Assembly: GCA_965223465.1 (NCBI GenBank)
Contig: OZ245025.1
Location: 310,001 to 374,000, forward strand
Reading direction: 5' to 3'
Origin: JAAELZ01 sp965223465
Lineage (GTDB): Bacteria > Pseudomonadota > Gammaproteobacteria > Arenicellales > Poriferihabitantaceae
DNA length: 64,000 bases
Position 1 is the stretch's first letter. Every line of letters starts with the position of its first letter. Positions 1-8,573 of this stretch are shown here, piece after piece. The translations under genes and the position numbers were made by a program. The notes under the pieces were generated by a model. That model was not told the DNA's origin. It ran no database searches and saw only the letters and a program-made list of their open reading frames with translations.

Positions 1-320
1 TGACTGCTGATCAAGCTCCATCTTCACTCCAAACGGCGAGTATTAATAAACCAGCCCAACCTATAAAACAGCGAGCAAAGATACCAATGGCTGAAGATAC
101 CACTGTCAGCTATTTACAGATGGGTGCTTTTTCTATGCGTTTAAATGCAGACCAGCTATTGCGTCGTTTGGCCAAAGCAGGGGTTAAGGCCTATGTACAA
201 CAGGCAGATCGGTTGTTTAAAGTAAAATCCGGACCCTACGCTGACGCAGATGAGGCATTAAAACAAAAACTTCGCATTGACCGTATGTTGAATATAGAGG
301 CAAGAGTTGTATTTGAATGA
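1..320 (+). CDS. rlpA: RlpA septal ring lytic transglycosylase, C-terminal SPOR part (5' end outside window)
   Basis: Only the last roughly 105 residues are inside the window. The reading frame is open from base 3, so the Met at 87 is internal. The tail has the SPOR pattern (YLQMGAFS near the start, LFKVKSGPY then ADADEAL near the end). SPOR domains bind denuded glycan strands at the division septum. A SPOR end directly upstream of dacA, ybeD and lipB is the classic RlpA position; RlpA is an outer-membrane lipoprotein with a double-psi beta-barrel lytic transglycosylase domain. That barrel is not visible here, so the name rests on the SPOR tail plus synteny. Confidence 0.8.
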   Translation, partial: TADQAPSSLQTASINKPAQPIKQRAKIPMAEDTTVSYLQMGAFSMRLNADQLLRRLAKAGVKAYVQQADRLFKVKSGPYADADEALKQKLRIDRMLNIEARVVFE

Positions 321-357
321 TTTTTGCAAAATGGCCAATCGGCATTCGTCACCATAT

Positions 358-1545
358 ATGAATAATATCGTAATGAATATCTTACGCACCTTTACCCAGT
401 TCGCGTTATTTTTATGGGTTATATTCGCCTTTTCTCAGGCAGTCCAAGCGCAGACCCCAATCCCAGATTTTTTGCGGGCCAAAGGTAGCCCACCCACGCC
501 CGAAGCCAAGGCCTGGGTATTGATAGAAAGCAAAACCGGCTGGACGATCACCTCCAATAATCCGCATGAGCGGGTGGATCCTGCAAGTCTTACCAAGCTG
601 ATGACTTCTTACATGGCATTTGAGGCGCTTGATAGCGGCAAAATAAAGGCGGATGATAAAGTATTTATTAGTGAAAAAGCCTGGAAAGCACCCGGCTCCA
701 GAATGTTTTTAAAAGTAGATACTTCTGCGACTATCGCAGAATTACTCAATGGGTTGATTATTCAGTCGGGTAACGATGCAGCCATTGCCCTGGCGGAGCA
801 TCTGGGCGGAAGTGAAAGCGGTTTCGCTCAGTTGATGAATGAAAAAGCCGTGCAGTTGGGGATGAGCAATACGAAGTATATAAATTCGAGTGGCCTGCCC
901 GACGAAGAGCATTATACCTCCGCCTATGATACTGCGATTTTGTCGCGCGCACTTATCCGGGATTATCCAGATATGTATGCCTTATTTGCGGTACGAGAAT
1001 ATACTTATAATGAGATTACCCAAGCTAACCGGAATCGCCTTTTGTGGCGTGATGATAGTTACGATGGGCTGAAAACCGGGCATACCAATGCCGCTGGCTA
1101 TTGTTTAGCTGGGTCTGCGGCACGCGGTAATACCCGGTTTATCGCGGTGGTGATGGGTGCGAAAAGTAATACCAGCCGAGTTCAAGGCGTCAGCGCATTA
1201 ATAGAATATGGTTTCACCCAGTACGAAACTACGACGGTTTTTCAGGCATCTGTTCCAGTGAAAAGCCCGAGCCTATATAAAGGCGCGCAAAAAACTGCAG
1301 AAATTGGTACACCTCAGGCGGTTTCGGTTTTACTCCCCCGGGGGAGTGCGGGTTCGCTGCACATAGACTACCAATTACCGGAAAAACTAGTGGCACCTCT
1401 TAATTCCAATGAAGCGGTTGGTCGCGCTAATTTGAGCTATATGGGCAATGCAATCGGCCACGTCGAACTCATGCCATTGCAGGATTATCCATTGGGCCCC
1501 ATATGGTCACAATTAATTGACGCGGTAAAAATCAAAATCTTCTAA
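358..1545 (+). CDS. dacA: D-alanyl-D-alanine carboxypeptidase (PBP5/6 family)
   Basis: This is a periplasmic serine peptidase that trims the terminal D-Ala from peptidoglycan stem peptides. The three penicillin-binding motifs are in order: SLTK (nucleophile Ser about residue 77), SGN (about 137) and KTG (about 239), followed by a C-terminal beta domain. The frame is open from a TTG at 307 that overlaps rlpA. I prefer ATG 358, or ATG 373, because both give a clean signal peptide ending at QAVQA before QTPIP. No convincing ribosome site decides between them. The end (KIKIF) lacks an obvious long amphipathic anchor, but may bind the membrane weakly. The stop codon overlaps the start of ybeD. Confidence 0.92.
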   Translation: MNNIVMNILRTFTQFALFLWVIFAFSQAVQAQTPIPDFLRAKGSPPTPEAKAWVLIESKTGWTITSNNPHERVDPASLTKLMTSYMAFEALDSGKIKADDKVFISEKAWKAPGSRMFLKVDTSATIAELLNGLIIQSGNDAAIALAEHLGGSESGFAQLMNEKAVQLGMSNTKYINSSGLPDEEHYTSAYDTAILSRALIRDYPDMYALFAVREYTYNEITQANRNRLLWRDDSYDGLKTGHTNAAGYCLAGSAARGNTRFIAVVMGAKSNTSRVQGVSALIEYGFTQYETTTVFQASVPVKSPSLYKGAQKTAEIGTPQAVSVLLPRGSAGSLHIDYQLPEKLVAPLNSNEAVGRANLSYMGNAIGHVELMPLQDYPLGPIWSQLIDAVKIKIF

Positions 1546-1841
1546 TGAAAATTACGCAAACTAAAATGCCCGAGCCGAGCTCTGAGGCGCCAGGAATGGT
1601 TTTCCCTTGCACCATAGATGTCAAAATTTTTGTCAATAATGAACAGGCGGTGGAGGCACAATTAAAGGAATTTGTCGTTGCTCACCTGGAGAATAAAAAT
1701 CTACATGATTGGCGTAGCCGCTCCAGCAGTGCAGGGAAATATTTGGCGATTACTGCTTCAGTAAAAGCACAAAGCCGTGATCATATTGATAGGCTCTATC
1801 AAGCGCTACACGACCACGACCTAGTGATTATGATGTTATAA
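1545..1841 (+). CDS. ybeD: YbeD/DUF493 family protein
   Basis: A 98-residue protein of the DUF493 family, a small ACT-like alpha/beta fold. It has the family core FPCTIDVKIF near residue 21 and the terminal HDLVIMML. Its ATG overlaps the dacA stop (TAATG), which suggests translational coupling. The dacA-ybeD-lipB order is conserved in gammaproteobacteria. Its biochemical role is not established; the neighbourhood suggests a link to lipoylation or the envelope, which is inference only. Confidence 0.9.
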   Translation: MKITQTKMPEPSSEAPGMVFPCTIDVKIFVNNEQAVEAQLKEFVVAHLENKNLHDWRSRSSSAGKYLAITASVKAQSRDHIDRLYQALHDHDLVIMML

Positions 1842-1873
1842 CAGTTAAATTGCATTCTACGAATCGTATACAG

Positions 1874-2500
1874 ATGCAGTCTTTATCTCCTCGGGTTTTG
1901 TTTTTGGGCGAAGTGAACTATTTGGATAGTTATGCCTGGATGCAAGCGTTTACCGGTTGTCGTGATGTAAGCACCAAGGATGAGTTTTGGGTGCTTAGTC
2001 ATCCTCCAGTCTATACGCAGGGTACCAGTTGTGAAGCGATACCCGATCCTAAAGGTGGAAACATCCCAGTTGTTAAATCGGATCGAGGAGGTCAAATCAG
2101 TTACCATGGCCCCGGCCAATTGGTTATCTATTTGTTACTGGATATTAGGCGATTGCGTATCGGGCCAAAAAGCCTGGTGAGGCGTATTGAAGAAGCGATT
2201 AAAATTTTACTTAGCGAATATGCGATCCAGGGAAAAACCAATAAAGGTGCACCGGGTATTTACGTCGATGGGGAAAAAATCGCAGCCTTAGGCTTACGCA
2301 TCAAAAATGGTTGTTGCTATCACGGGTTAAGTCTCAATATTGATATGGACCTATCACCATTTAACGCTATTGACCCTTGCGGTTATGCCGGGTTGAAGGT
2401 CACACAAATAGCTGATTTTGGCGGCAAGAAGCCTTTTTCCAGAATCGCGAATCAATTGGTCGATTGTTTGATTGATTCAATATATGCAAGCACGGATTGA
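1874..2500 (+). CDS. lipB: Octanoyl-[ACP]:protein N-octanoyltransferase
   Basis: LipB moves octanoyl from acyl carrier protein to lipoyl domains, the first step of lipoate assembly in the cytosol. The sequence shows the RGGQISYHGPGQL signature, the catalytic Lys in GEKIAALG (about residue 135) and the catalytic Cys in PCGYAG (about residue 169). Starting at ATG 1874 gives 208 residues, normal for the family; a TTG at 1850 would add eight residues. The partner lipA, commonly next, is not here. The last 49 bases overlap the convergent 3' end of the nucleotidyltransferase gene on the other strand. Confidence 0.93.
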   Translation: MQSLSPRVLFLGEVNYLDSYAWMQAFTGCRDVSTKDEFWVLSHPPVYTQGTSCEAIPDPKGGNIPVVKSDRGGQISYHGPGQLVIYLLLDIRRLRIGPKSLVRRIEEAIKILLSEYAIQGKTNKGAPGIYVDGEKIAALGLRIKNGCCYHGLSLNIDMDLSPFNAIDPCGYAGLKVTQIADFGGKKPFSRIANQLVDCLIDSIYASTD

Positions 2501-3171
2501 GCACTTTTTGCCGCTGCTAAGCGTTTGTGCGTGCCGATATCGTTCCATATACCTGCGTAGTGCGTGCCGTCTAATTGTTGCTGACGAATAGCGGTTTCCA
2601 AAATTGGGCGTAGCGCCATTTTCCCGGCGGGCAAATCTTCAAATAGAGCTCGATCAAACCAGGCGATTCCACTATAGGTACACGATCGGTCTTTTGGCTG
2701 GTCTGCTTTCAGCGCAAGCTTAGCATTGGCTGGTAAAACGAAATCACCATTGGGATGATGGGCGGGGTTGTCAACCATGATTAGCTGCCCCATTTGTGTA
2801 ACGTGCTGGTTTTGCTGCAAGTGACTGAGCGGATAATCGCACAGAATGTCCGCGCTAATCACCGCAAATTTTTGGGTTTTAATTAAATGCAATGCATGCG
2901 TGATACCACCAGCGGTTTCGAGTGCTTCTTCTGGTTCAATCGAGTAGCTAATTTGGAGTCCATATTGACGCCCATCTCCTAGTTTGGCTTGGATCATATC
3001 ACCCAGATGGTGCAGGTTGATAATTATATGGTGGTAACCCGAGCGCCTGAGATTATATAAGTGAATTTCTATCAGGCTGATTCCTTCAATTTCCAATAAA
3101 GGCTTGGGCAGATTATCAGTCAAAGGGCGCAGGCGTTCGCCTCGGCCGGCTGCAAGAATCATGGCATCCAT
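2452..3171 (-). CDS. murU: Sugar nucleotidyltransferase, probable N-acetylmuramate-1-phosphate uridylyltransferase
   Basis: A 239-residue nucleotidyltransferase with the N-terminal signature MILAAGRGERLRPLT and the PKPLLEI motif, followed by an NDIG segment (WNDIGTHKRL) near the C-terminus. MurU makes UDP-MurNAc from MurNAc-1-phosphate in cell-wall recycling. The call over other uridylyltransferases rests on size and on the position divergent from lptD, where Pseudomonas has amgK-murU. Its kinase partner AmgK is missing here, so the enzyme is an orphan in this window. Sequence alone cannot exclude another sugar-1-phosphate substrate. Confidence 0.75.
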   Translation of the reverse strand: MDAMILAAGRGERLRPLTDNLPKPLLEIEGISLIEIHLYNLRRSGYHHIIINLHHLGDMIQAKLGDGRQYGLQISYSIEPEEALETAGGITHALHLIKTQKFAVISADILCDYPLSHLQQNQHVTQMGQLIMVDNPAHHPNGDFVLPANAKLALKADQPKDRSCTYSGIAWFDRALFEDLPAGKMALRPILETAIRQQQLDGTHYAGIWNDIGTHKRLAAAKSAQSVLAYIESIKQSTN

Positions 3172-3242
3172 AAATAATGGTTAGCTGCTTAAAGATGACT
3201 AGGAAATCGGTTGCTCATTATTGAACAACGCCTAAAAAAAAG

Positions 3243-3254
3243 AACGCATGCGTT
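3243..3254. promoter_or_regulatory. Perfect 12-bp palindrome in the murU/lptD divergent gap
   Basis: AACGCATGCGTT reads identically on both strands and lies between the divergent murU and lptD starts. Just downstream, TTAGCT and TATTAT are spaced about 18 bp and could form a weak lptD promoter. A role as operator is inference. Confidence 0.3.
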
Positions 3255-3370
3255 AGCTTTAAAAAGCGTTTCGCGATATTATAGCAGTCTTGGGTTTGCC
3301 AACGCTGTTGCGGCTTGAAACACCGCAATGCGCAGCATTCAACGAACTAACTAAAAAATCGAGATATCGC

Positions 3371-5713
3371 GTGTCTTTAAAAATACCCAGCTCCCTCGTC
3401 GTGCCTGTGCGGCAATCTTTATTTTTCGTTTTAACCTGTAATCTTGTATCAGTACCAATCTACGCAGCAGATGATGAGATCGGTTTTGCGGATGAGTCCG
3501 TATGTAGCGCTCCAAGAGTTGATTTGCCTGAATTACTGATATCAGCGCCTGCAGATAACGCCGAAGAGCAGGAAATTGGCCTGGAAGGGGATCAGATGGA
3601 TATTGACGTGAACGACAAAGATAAAGTCGTCATGTCAGGTAATGCCCAGGTTGTTCAGGGTCAGCGTGGTGTTTTTGCCGATAAAATCACCTATGATCAG
3701 GGCAACTATCAGGCAATCGTGGAGGGTAATGTTCGTTATTACACCGAGGCGGGAGATGAAATTGAAGCGGACTCCATGCGTTTAGAGATTGATTCTTTTA
3801 TCGGCGATACAGGTCCTGCCAGCATGCATTTGGTTAGTCGCAAGCCGATTAAAAAAGCAACCAAGCGTAACTATATTGAAGATTACACGCCATTCGCTCC
3901 AATCTTGAATCGCATAATTGATGTGCCTGAACAGGCAACCGATAACAGGCCGCGTGTGGAAAACCGGGTTACCGCCGATAAAATAGACATTGAGGGAGAA
4001 GGATTCCAACGATTGCATGGCGCGACCGTGACCCGTTGCCCATATGGAGAAGACGTGCTCATCGTCAGCGAGGCAGTTGAACTCGACCACGAAGAAGGCG
4101 TCGGGTATGCTGAAAATGTAACTGTCAAATTCAAAGGGGTTCCTATTTTATGGGCGCCACGGTTTTCTTTTCCGCTCAATAATGAACGTAAAACCGGGTT
4201 TTTGGCGCCCAGCATTGGGGATGATGAGGTATCTGGTTTTGTGCTCTCTTTTCCCTACTACTTTAATATTGCACCTCAGTATGATGCCACGCTTCGGCCA
4301 ACGGTTTACACAGATCGTGGTGTCCAGTTATTCGGTGAATTTCGTTATCTAAATGAGAAAGGAGATGCGGTCCTAAAAGGGGAGTATTTGCCGCAAGACG
4401 ATTTATTTGAGCAAGAAGATCGCTACGCCTATGGTCTTGACCTTAAGCAAAATTACGACAATGGCTGGGGCGTGCGGGTTGATTTGCAAGATGTCTCTGA
4501 TACCAGCTATCTCAGTGATTTTAGAAATGATATTAATATTACCAGTGCAACGCATCTTCCACAGACATTGCAACTAAATTACAACGATAGTCTGCTGTAT
4601 ATGCGCAGCAAATTATCTGAATATACCGCGGTTGCGCCTGATCAAGAAAGTAGTCAACCGTTTGATCGCTTGCCGCAAATAGAATTCGGGGTTCGACCGC
4701 AGGATATGGGCCCATTTGAGTTAGCGCTGGATTCCGAATATATTAGTTTTGATCATGATGATACTGATCGAGTCACCGGCAAGCGTCTAAATATTAAGCC
4801 TTCGATTAGCATGCCATACGAGCCCATCTATGGTTACCTAAAACCAAAACTTTCTTATCGCGCGTTGAGCTATCAATTGGATAACGTTGCTACGGGTGAG
4901 GAAGACAGCCCATCGGCTGCCGCGCCCATATTTAGTGTCGATAGCGGTTTGTATTTTGAGCGAGATATGCAGTTGGGTGATAATGAAATGTTGCAAACAT
5001 TAGAGCCGCGCGTGATGTATGTTTATGTCCCCGAAGAAGATCAAGATGGATTTCCCGATTTCGATACTGGTTTGGGCAGTGTCAGCAGCTACAACGTACT
5101 ATTTCGTGAAGATCGGTTTTTTGGTGGTGATAGAATTGGTGACGACCACCACGTCGCATTAGGGGTGACCACCCGCTTAATTGATGACGCCAGTGGTAAG
5201 GAGCGTCTTAAGGCCAGCATTGGGCAATTATATTATTTAGATGATCGCGAGGTGGGGTTAACTGACTCGGAAGAAGCAGCCGATACGGCGGATAAATCAG
5301 ATATTTTTGCAGAGCTTAATGCGCCCATTACGGACGAACTTGAACTAAGGTCTTTTTTAAGATTTGATCAAGATGACGGTGATCTTACCAACATTACTGC
5401 AGGCCTGGATTATAACAGTGGCTCGCGCCGGTTTGCCTCCTTGGACTATTATAAAAACGACGAAGTCAGCGAAGATCTGCGGCTGCAATTAGACTGGCCC
5501 ATCTCACCGCGCGTCCAGTTCCAAACGGATAATCGATACTCACTTGAAGACGAGGAGTTTCGCGCGAATAGTTTCGGTTTGGTGTACGACGGTTGCTGCT
5601 GGGCAGTGGGCTTAAAAGCAACGCGTATCCTACAAAATGATGGCGAATTTCGTGACAGCATCCTGGCTACCCTAGAATTGGATGGATTGGGTAAGCTACA
5701 AACAGCGCGCTAG
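3371..5713 (+). CDS. lptD: LPS-assembly protein LptD
   Basis: LptD is the outer-membrane beta-barrel that, with LptE, inserts lipopolysaccharide into the outer leaflet. The frame is open from a TTG at 3290, but GTG 3371 gives a proper signal peptide cleaved near IYA/ADD, so that start is chosen (780 residues). After the signal comes the LptA-like jellyroll (DQMDIDVNDKDKVVMSGNAQV onwards) and then the barrel with many alternating strands. The four disulfide cysteines of the family are visible: one in ESVCSAP, one in TRCPYG and the adjacent pair in DGCCW near the end. It is followed 27 bp later by surA, the chaperone needed for LptD assembly. Confidence 0.95.
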   Translation: MSLKIPSSLVVPVRQSLFFVLTCNLVSVPIYAADDEIGFADESVCSAPRVDLPELLISAPADNAEEQEIGLEGDQMDIDVNDKDKVVMSGNAQVVQGQRGVFADKITYDQGNYQAIVEGNVRYYTEAGDEIEADSMRLEIDSFIGDTGPASMHLVSRKPIKKATKRNYIEDYTPFAPILNRIIDVPEQATDNRPRVENRVTADKIDIEGEGFQRLHGATVTRCPYGEDVLIVSEAVELDHEEGVGYAENVTVKFKGVPILWAPRFSFPLNNERKTGFLAPSIGDDEVSGFVLSFPYYFNIAPQYDATLRPTVYTDRGVQLFGEFRYLNEKGDAVLKGEYLPQDDLFEQEDRYAYGLDLKQNYDNGWGVRVDLQDVSDTSYLSDFRNDINITSATHLPQTLQLNYNDSLLYMRSKLSEYTAVAPDQESSQPFDRLPQIEFGVRPQDMGPFELALDSEYISFDHDDTDRVTGKRLNIKPSISMPYEPIYGYLKPKLSYRALSYQLDNVATGEEDSPSAAAPIFSVDSGLYFERDMQLGDNEMLQTLEPRVMYVYVPEEDQDGFPDFDTGLGSVSSYNVLFREDRFFGGDRIGDDHHVALGVTTRLIDDASGKERLKASIGQLYYLDDREVGLTDSEEAADTADKSDIFAELNAPITDELELRSFLRFDQDDGDLTNITAGLDYNSGSRRFASLDYYKNDEVSEDLRLQLDWPISPRVQFQTDNRYSLEDEEFRANSFGLVYDGCCWAVGLKATRILQNDGEFRDSILATLELDGLGKLQTAR

Positions 5714-5740
5714 TTATTTGTTATTGGTGTTTTTCTTAAG

Positions 5741-7033
5741 ATGCTAAAGTTGTTAACGAGTGCATGGCTTAAACATCGCATTATAGTTGGTTTGAGCCTT
5801 ATGCTTTTGAGCATGCAGGCTTTTACGCAAGCGATTGATGAAGTGGTGCTGGTGGTTGATGATCAAGCGATCACCGCGCGGGAATTTAGCGTGTTGCACC
5901 TAATTCATGATCCTGCCAAACCCTATGCGCTGGTTGCGCCTAAGCTAGGGGAGCGTATTACCGACGCCATTGTGGATGAATTGCTGCTTGCAACCCATGC
6001 CAAAAGGCTTGATCCAGATGCTAAAGTTGAACCTGCAGAAATACAAGCAGCAATCAATGCCTTAGCGCGTCAGAACAATTTGACGCAGGATCAATTCTTA
6101 CGCCGGCTTAATTCACAGGGGGTGGATATTCAAATATTTCGTGAAAGCCTGCAGCAACGTATCTTGGTAAGGCAAGTCGTAGCGCAAAGGATAGCACGCA
6201 GTATTGTTGTATCTCCTGCAGAAGTGCAAGAGTATATTAATAACCGCCCAGAATTGAAAACCCAGACGCAGAAGAAATACAGGGCTTCGCATTTGGTCGT
6301 GCCACTGGTTGATGGTTTGACTAAGAAGCAAGTGCAATCAAGGCGAGAAGTGATTGAGAAAGTCAGAAAGCGTTTGCTCGAAGGTGATGGTTTTGCGCAG
6401 GTAATTGAGGAGGTTGAGCAGGTTCAATCGAGCGGTAACGAAGGGGATCTAGGCTGGAAGAGTCAAAATGAACTCCCCGCATTATTTGTCGAGGTATTGG
6501 ATAAGCTACAAGTCGGGCAACTCTCACAAGTTATAGAGAGTGGCAATGGCTACCACTTATTAGCCTTGATGGAAGTTCAGTCGTCTGGGGGTCTACCAAA
6601 GGAGTATAAAGTAAGGCATATATTTAAAGGGTTGGCCCCTAAAGCTGAAGTGAGTAGATTGACTGAAACACTTAAGAATCTAAAGGCACAAATTTTAGCA
6701 GGTGTTGATTTTAAGACTGTTGCGCGGTCCGAATCACAAGATGCAGCCACGGCCTCGCGAGGGGGTGAATTAGGCTGGATCAAGCCCGAACAAATTGATC
6801 CACTGTTTGCCCAGGCCATATTGGGGCTGGAAGTAGGCCAGATAAGTGATCCGGTGCGGACGAAATTTGGTTTGCACCTAATTCAACTACTTGAAACACG
6901 TGATCAAAAGGGAGTAGCGACCCTTGAAGAAAGAGTACGGCAAAGGATTTTTTCTGAAAAAGTAGATGAGCAAATTCAGGATTTACTCAATGAAGTTAAG
7001 CAAATAGCATTGATTGAGGTGGTAGCACAATGA
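5741..7033 (+). CDS. surA: Periplasmic peptidyl-prolyl isomerase and chaperone SurA
   Basis: SurA escorts unfolded outer-membrane proteins across the periplasm. A signal peptide ends near MQAFTQA. The N-terminal chaperone domain starts at IDEVVLVVDDQAIT. Two parvulin domains follow: the first from about residue 180 (RASHLVV to GYHLLAL), the second from about 287 (VRHIF to GLHLIQLLE). The first parvulin copy looks more divergent, as in other SurA proteins. The stop overlaps the ubiK start by 4 bp (ATGA). The usual downstream pdxA and ksgA are absent. Confidence 0.95.
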   Translation: MLKLLTSAWLKHRIIVGLSLMLLSMQAFTQAIDEVVLVVDDQAITAREFSVLHLIHDPAKPYALVAPKLGERITDAIVDELLLATHAKRLDPDAKVEPAEIQAAINALARQNNLTQDQFLRRLNSQGVDIQIFRESLQQRILVRQVVAQRIARSIVVSPAEVQEYINNRPELKTQTQKKYRASHLVVPLVDGLTKKQVQSRREVIEKVRKRLLEGDGFAQVIEEVEQVQSSGNEGDLGWKSQNELPALFVEVLDKLQVGQLSQVIESGNGYHLLALMEVQSSGGLPKEYKVRHIFKGLAPKAEVSRLTETLKNLKAQILAGVDFKTVARSESQDAATASRGGELGWIKPEQIDPLFAQAILGLEVGQISDPVRTKFGLHLIQLLETRDQKGVATLEERVRQRIFSEKVDEQIQDLLNEVKQIALIEVVAQ

Positions 7034-7257
7034 GCGATGGCGCGAAATTGAAAAATGCAATTCTTTCCTTATTACCCGAAACAATGGCGAGGGATTTGAA
7101 AGATAATGTTGATGCCACGATCCAAAGTTATTTTGCTGATATGAATCTGGTCTCGCGCAACGAGTTCGAAATTCAGCAAAAAGTACTGGCCAAAACACGT
7201 GCCAAGCTGGACGCGCTCGAAAAAATAATTGCTGAGCTGGAAGACAAACAAAGCTGA
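7030..7257 (+). CDS. ubiK: Ubiquinone biosynthesis accessory factor UbiK (BMFP domain)
   Basis: A 75-residue protein with an amphipathic N-terminus and a C-terminal coiled coil (EFEIQQKVLAKTRAKLDALE), the BMFP/DUF526 pattern of YqiC/UbiK. UbiK assists the aerobic ubiquinone biosynthesis complex with UbiJ and may contact lipid. Translation is probably coupled to surA through the ATGA overlap. ubiK followed by comM is a common gammaproteobacterial order, which supports the call. Confidence 0.88.
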   Translation: MSDGAKLKNAILSLLPETMARDLKDNVDATIQSYFADMNLVSRNEFEIQQKVLAKTRAKLDALEKIIAELEDKQS

Positions 7258-7282
7258 GATCAAATCAAAGGAAACGAGCAAT

Positions 7283-7384
7283 ATGGAAAGCACAGCAGTT
7301 TCAAGTTTAAGTAGCAGACGACCAAAAAGAACCTTAGCCTCGGTCGAATTGTATTGGCAGTATCTGCGGTTTCAGCCAGCGTGA
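7283..7384 (+). CDS. Possible 33-codon small ORF between ubiK and comM
   Basis: An ATG at 7283 follows a good ribosome site (AAAGGAAA, about 8 bases upstream) and opens a 33-codon frame beginning MESTAVSSLSSRRPKR. It ends in TGA one base before the comM ATG (TGAaATG). That spacing would allow translational coupling or a leader-peptide role. No family is recognised. The coding call rests only on the ribosome site and the tight junction, so it may be fortuitous. Confidence 0.35.
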   Translation: MESTAVSSLSSRRPKRTLASVELYWQYLRFQPA

Positions 7385-7385
7385 A

Positions 7386-8573
7386 ATGTCGCTTGCGATT
7401 GTACAAAGTCGAGCAGAGCAAGGAATTGCGGCACAAGATGTCAGCGTTGAAGTACATCTTACCGGCGGCTTGCCCGCATTTTCGATTGTTGGCTTGCCAG
7501 AGGCCGCCGTACGTGAAAGTAAAGACCGTGTGCGCAGTGCCCTGATTAGTTCTAATTTCGAATTTCCGCGCAAGAAGATTACTGTCAACCTGGCGCCCGC
7601 AGATTTACCGAAGGAAGGTGGACGCTATGATTTACCGATTGCGATTGGAATTCTGGCCGCCATTGGCGTAATTCCGCAATCGGTTCTGGAAGATAAAGTA
7701 TTTATTGGTGAGCTGGCCTTAACCGGTGCGTTGCGCAAAACACGGGGTACCATGGTGATTGCCTTATCGTTGAGGAACAGTGATCTTAAGCTGTGTATAC
7801 CGGCGGGTAGCGCGGCAGAAGCAGCAGCCGTGCCTGGGCTAGATATATTGCCCGCAGCGCATCTGATTGAGGTGGTATCTGCCTTGTTGGGGCAAGCACA
7901 ATTTGCTTCGTACCCTGTGCCCGAGCCATATAAGAGCGAGTACGAAAAGGATATCACTGAAGTTAAAGGTCAACGCTTCGCCAAACAGGCCTTGACTATT
8001 GCTGCAGCAGGTGGGCATAACATTTTAATGTATGGCCCACCAGGGACAGGTAAATCCATGTTAGCGGAACGATTTGCAAGCTTGCTACCTGATCTATCGA
8101 TAGAACAAGCGTTGCAAACTGCGGCCATTGCGTCGGTGAGTAACGATGGCGTAGATATGCAGCATTGGCTTAAAAGGCCTTATCGTGCCCCGCACCATAG
8201 TGCTTCTGCGGTCTCGATTGTAGGGGGCGGAACCAAAGCCACTCCGGGTGAAATATCGCTGGCGCATAACGGCGTTTTGTTTCTGGATGAGCTTCCCGAG
8301 TTTGAAAAAAAGGTGCTGGAAAACCTGCGCGAGCCGCTGGAGTCAGGCAAGGTTAGTATCGCACGCGCGGCATATCGATCCACCTATCCAGCCGAGTTTA
8401 TTTTTATTGCGGCGATGAATCCTTGTTGTTGCGTTGCCATGTTGTCATCTTTTCAGCGAAGCTGGACATGGTGTTTACTCCTGTTTAATATGTTGATTAA
8501 TGGTTTGGCTATACATTTTAAGTATATTAAAAGCTATAACTGTCGCTATAGTAATACATTAAAATTTAGTTAG
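7386..8573 (+). pseudogene. comM: comM (yifB) 5' part, interrupted by a serine-recombinase element
   Basis: ComM is a hexameric AAA+ helicase of the Mg-chelatase-like family that promotes branch migration of incoming DNA during natural transformation. The N-terminal Lon-like domain (MSLAIVQSRAEQG) is intact. Walker A (GPPGTGKS, about residue 216) and Walker B (VLFLDELPEF, about 296) are intact too. Host sequence ends at base 8426, codon 347 (AAMNPC). The remaining frame to 8573 is element-derived tail. The rest of the gene lies at 29835-30311. The two host parts join in frame to 504 codons, the normal family length. The fragment lacks sensor 1 onward and the C-terminal lid, so activity is unlikely. 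Confidence 0.93.
8424..8445. repeat. attL: TGT core plus 18-bp attP half-site arm
   Basis: TGT (8424-8426), one T, then GTTGCGTTGCCATGTTGT (8428-8445). The 18-bp arm is the exact reverse complement of 29815-29832 at the other end. Confidence 0.82.
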
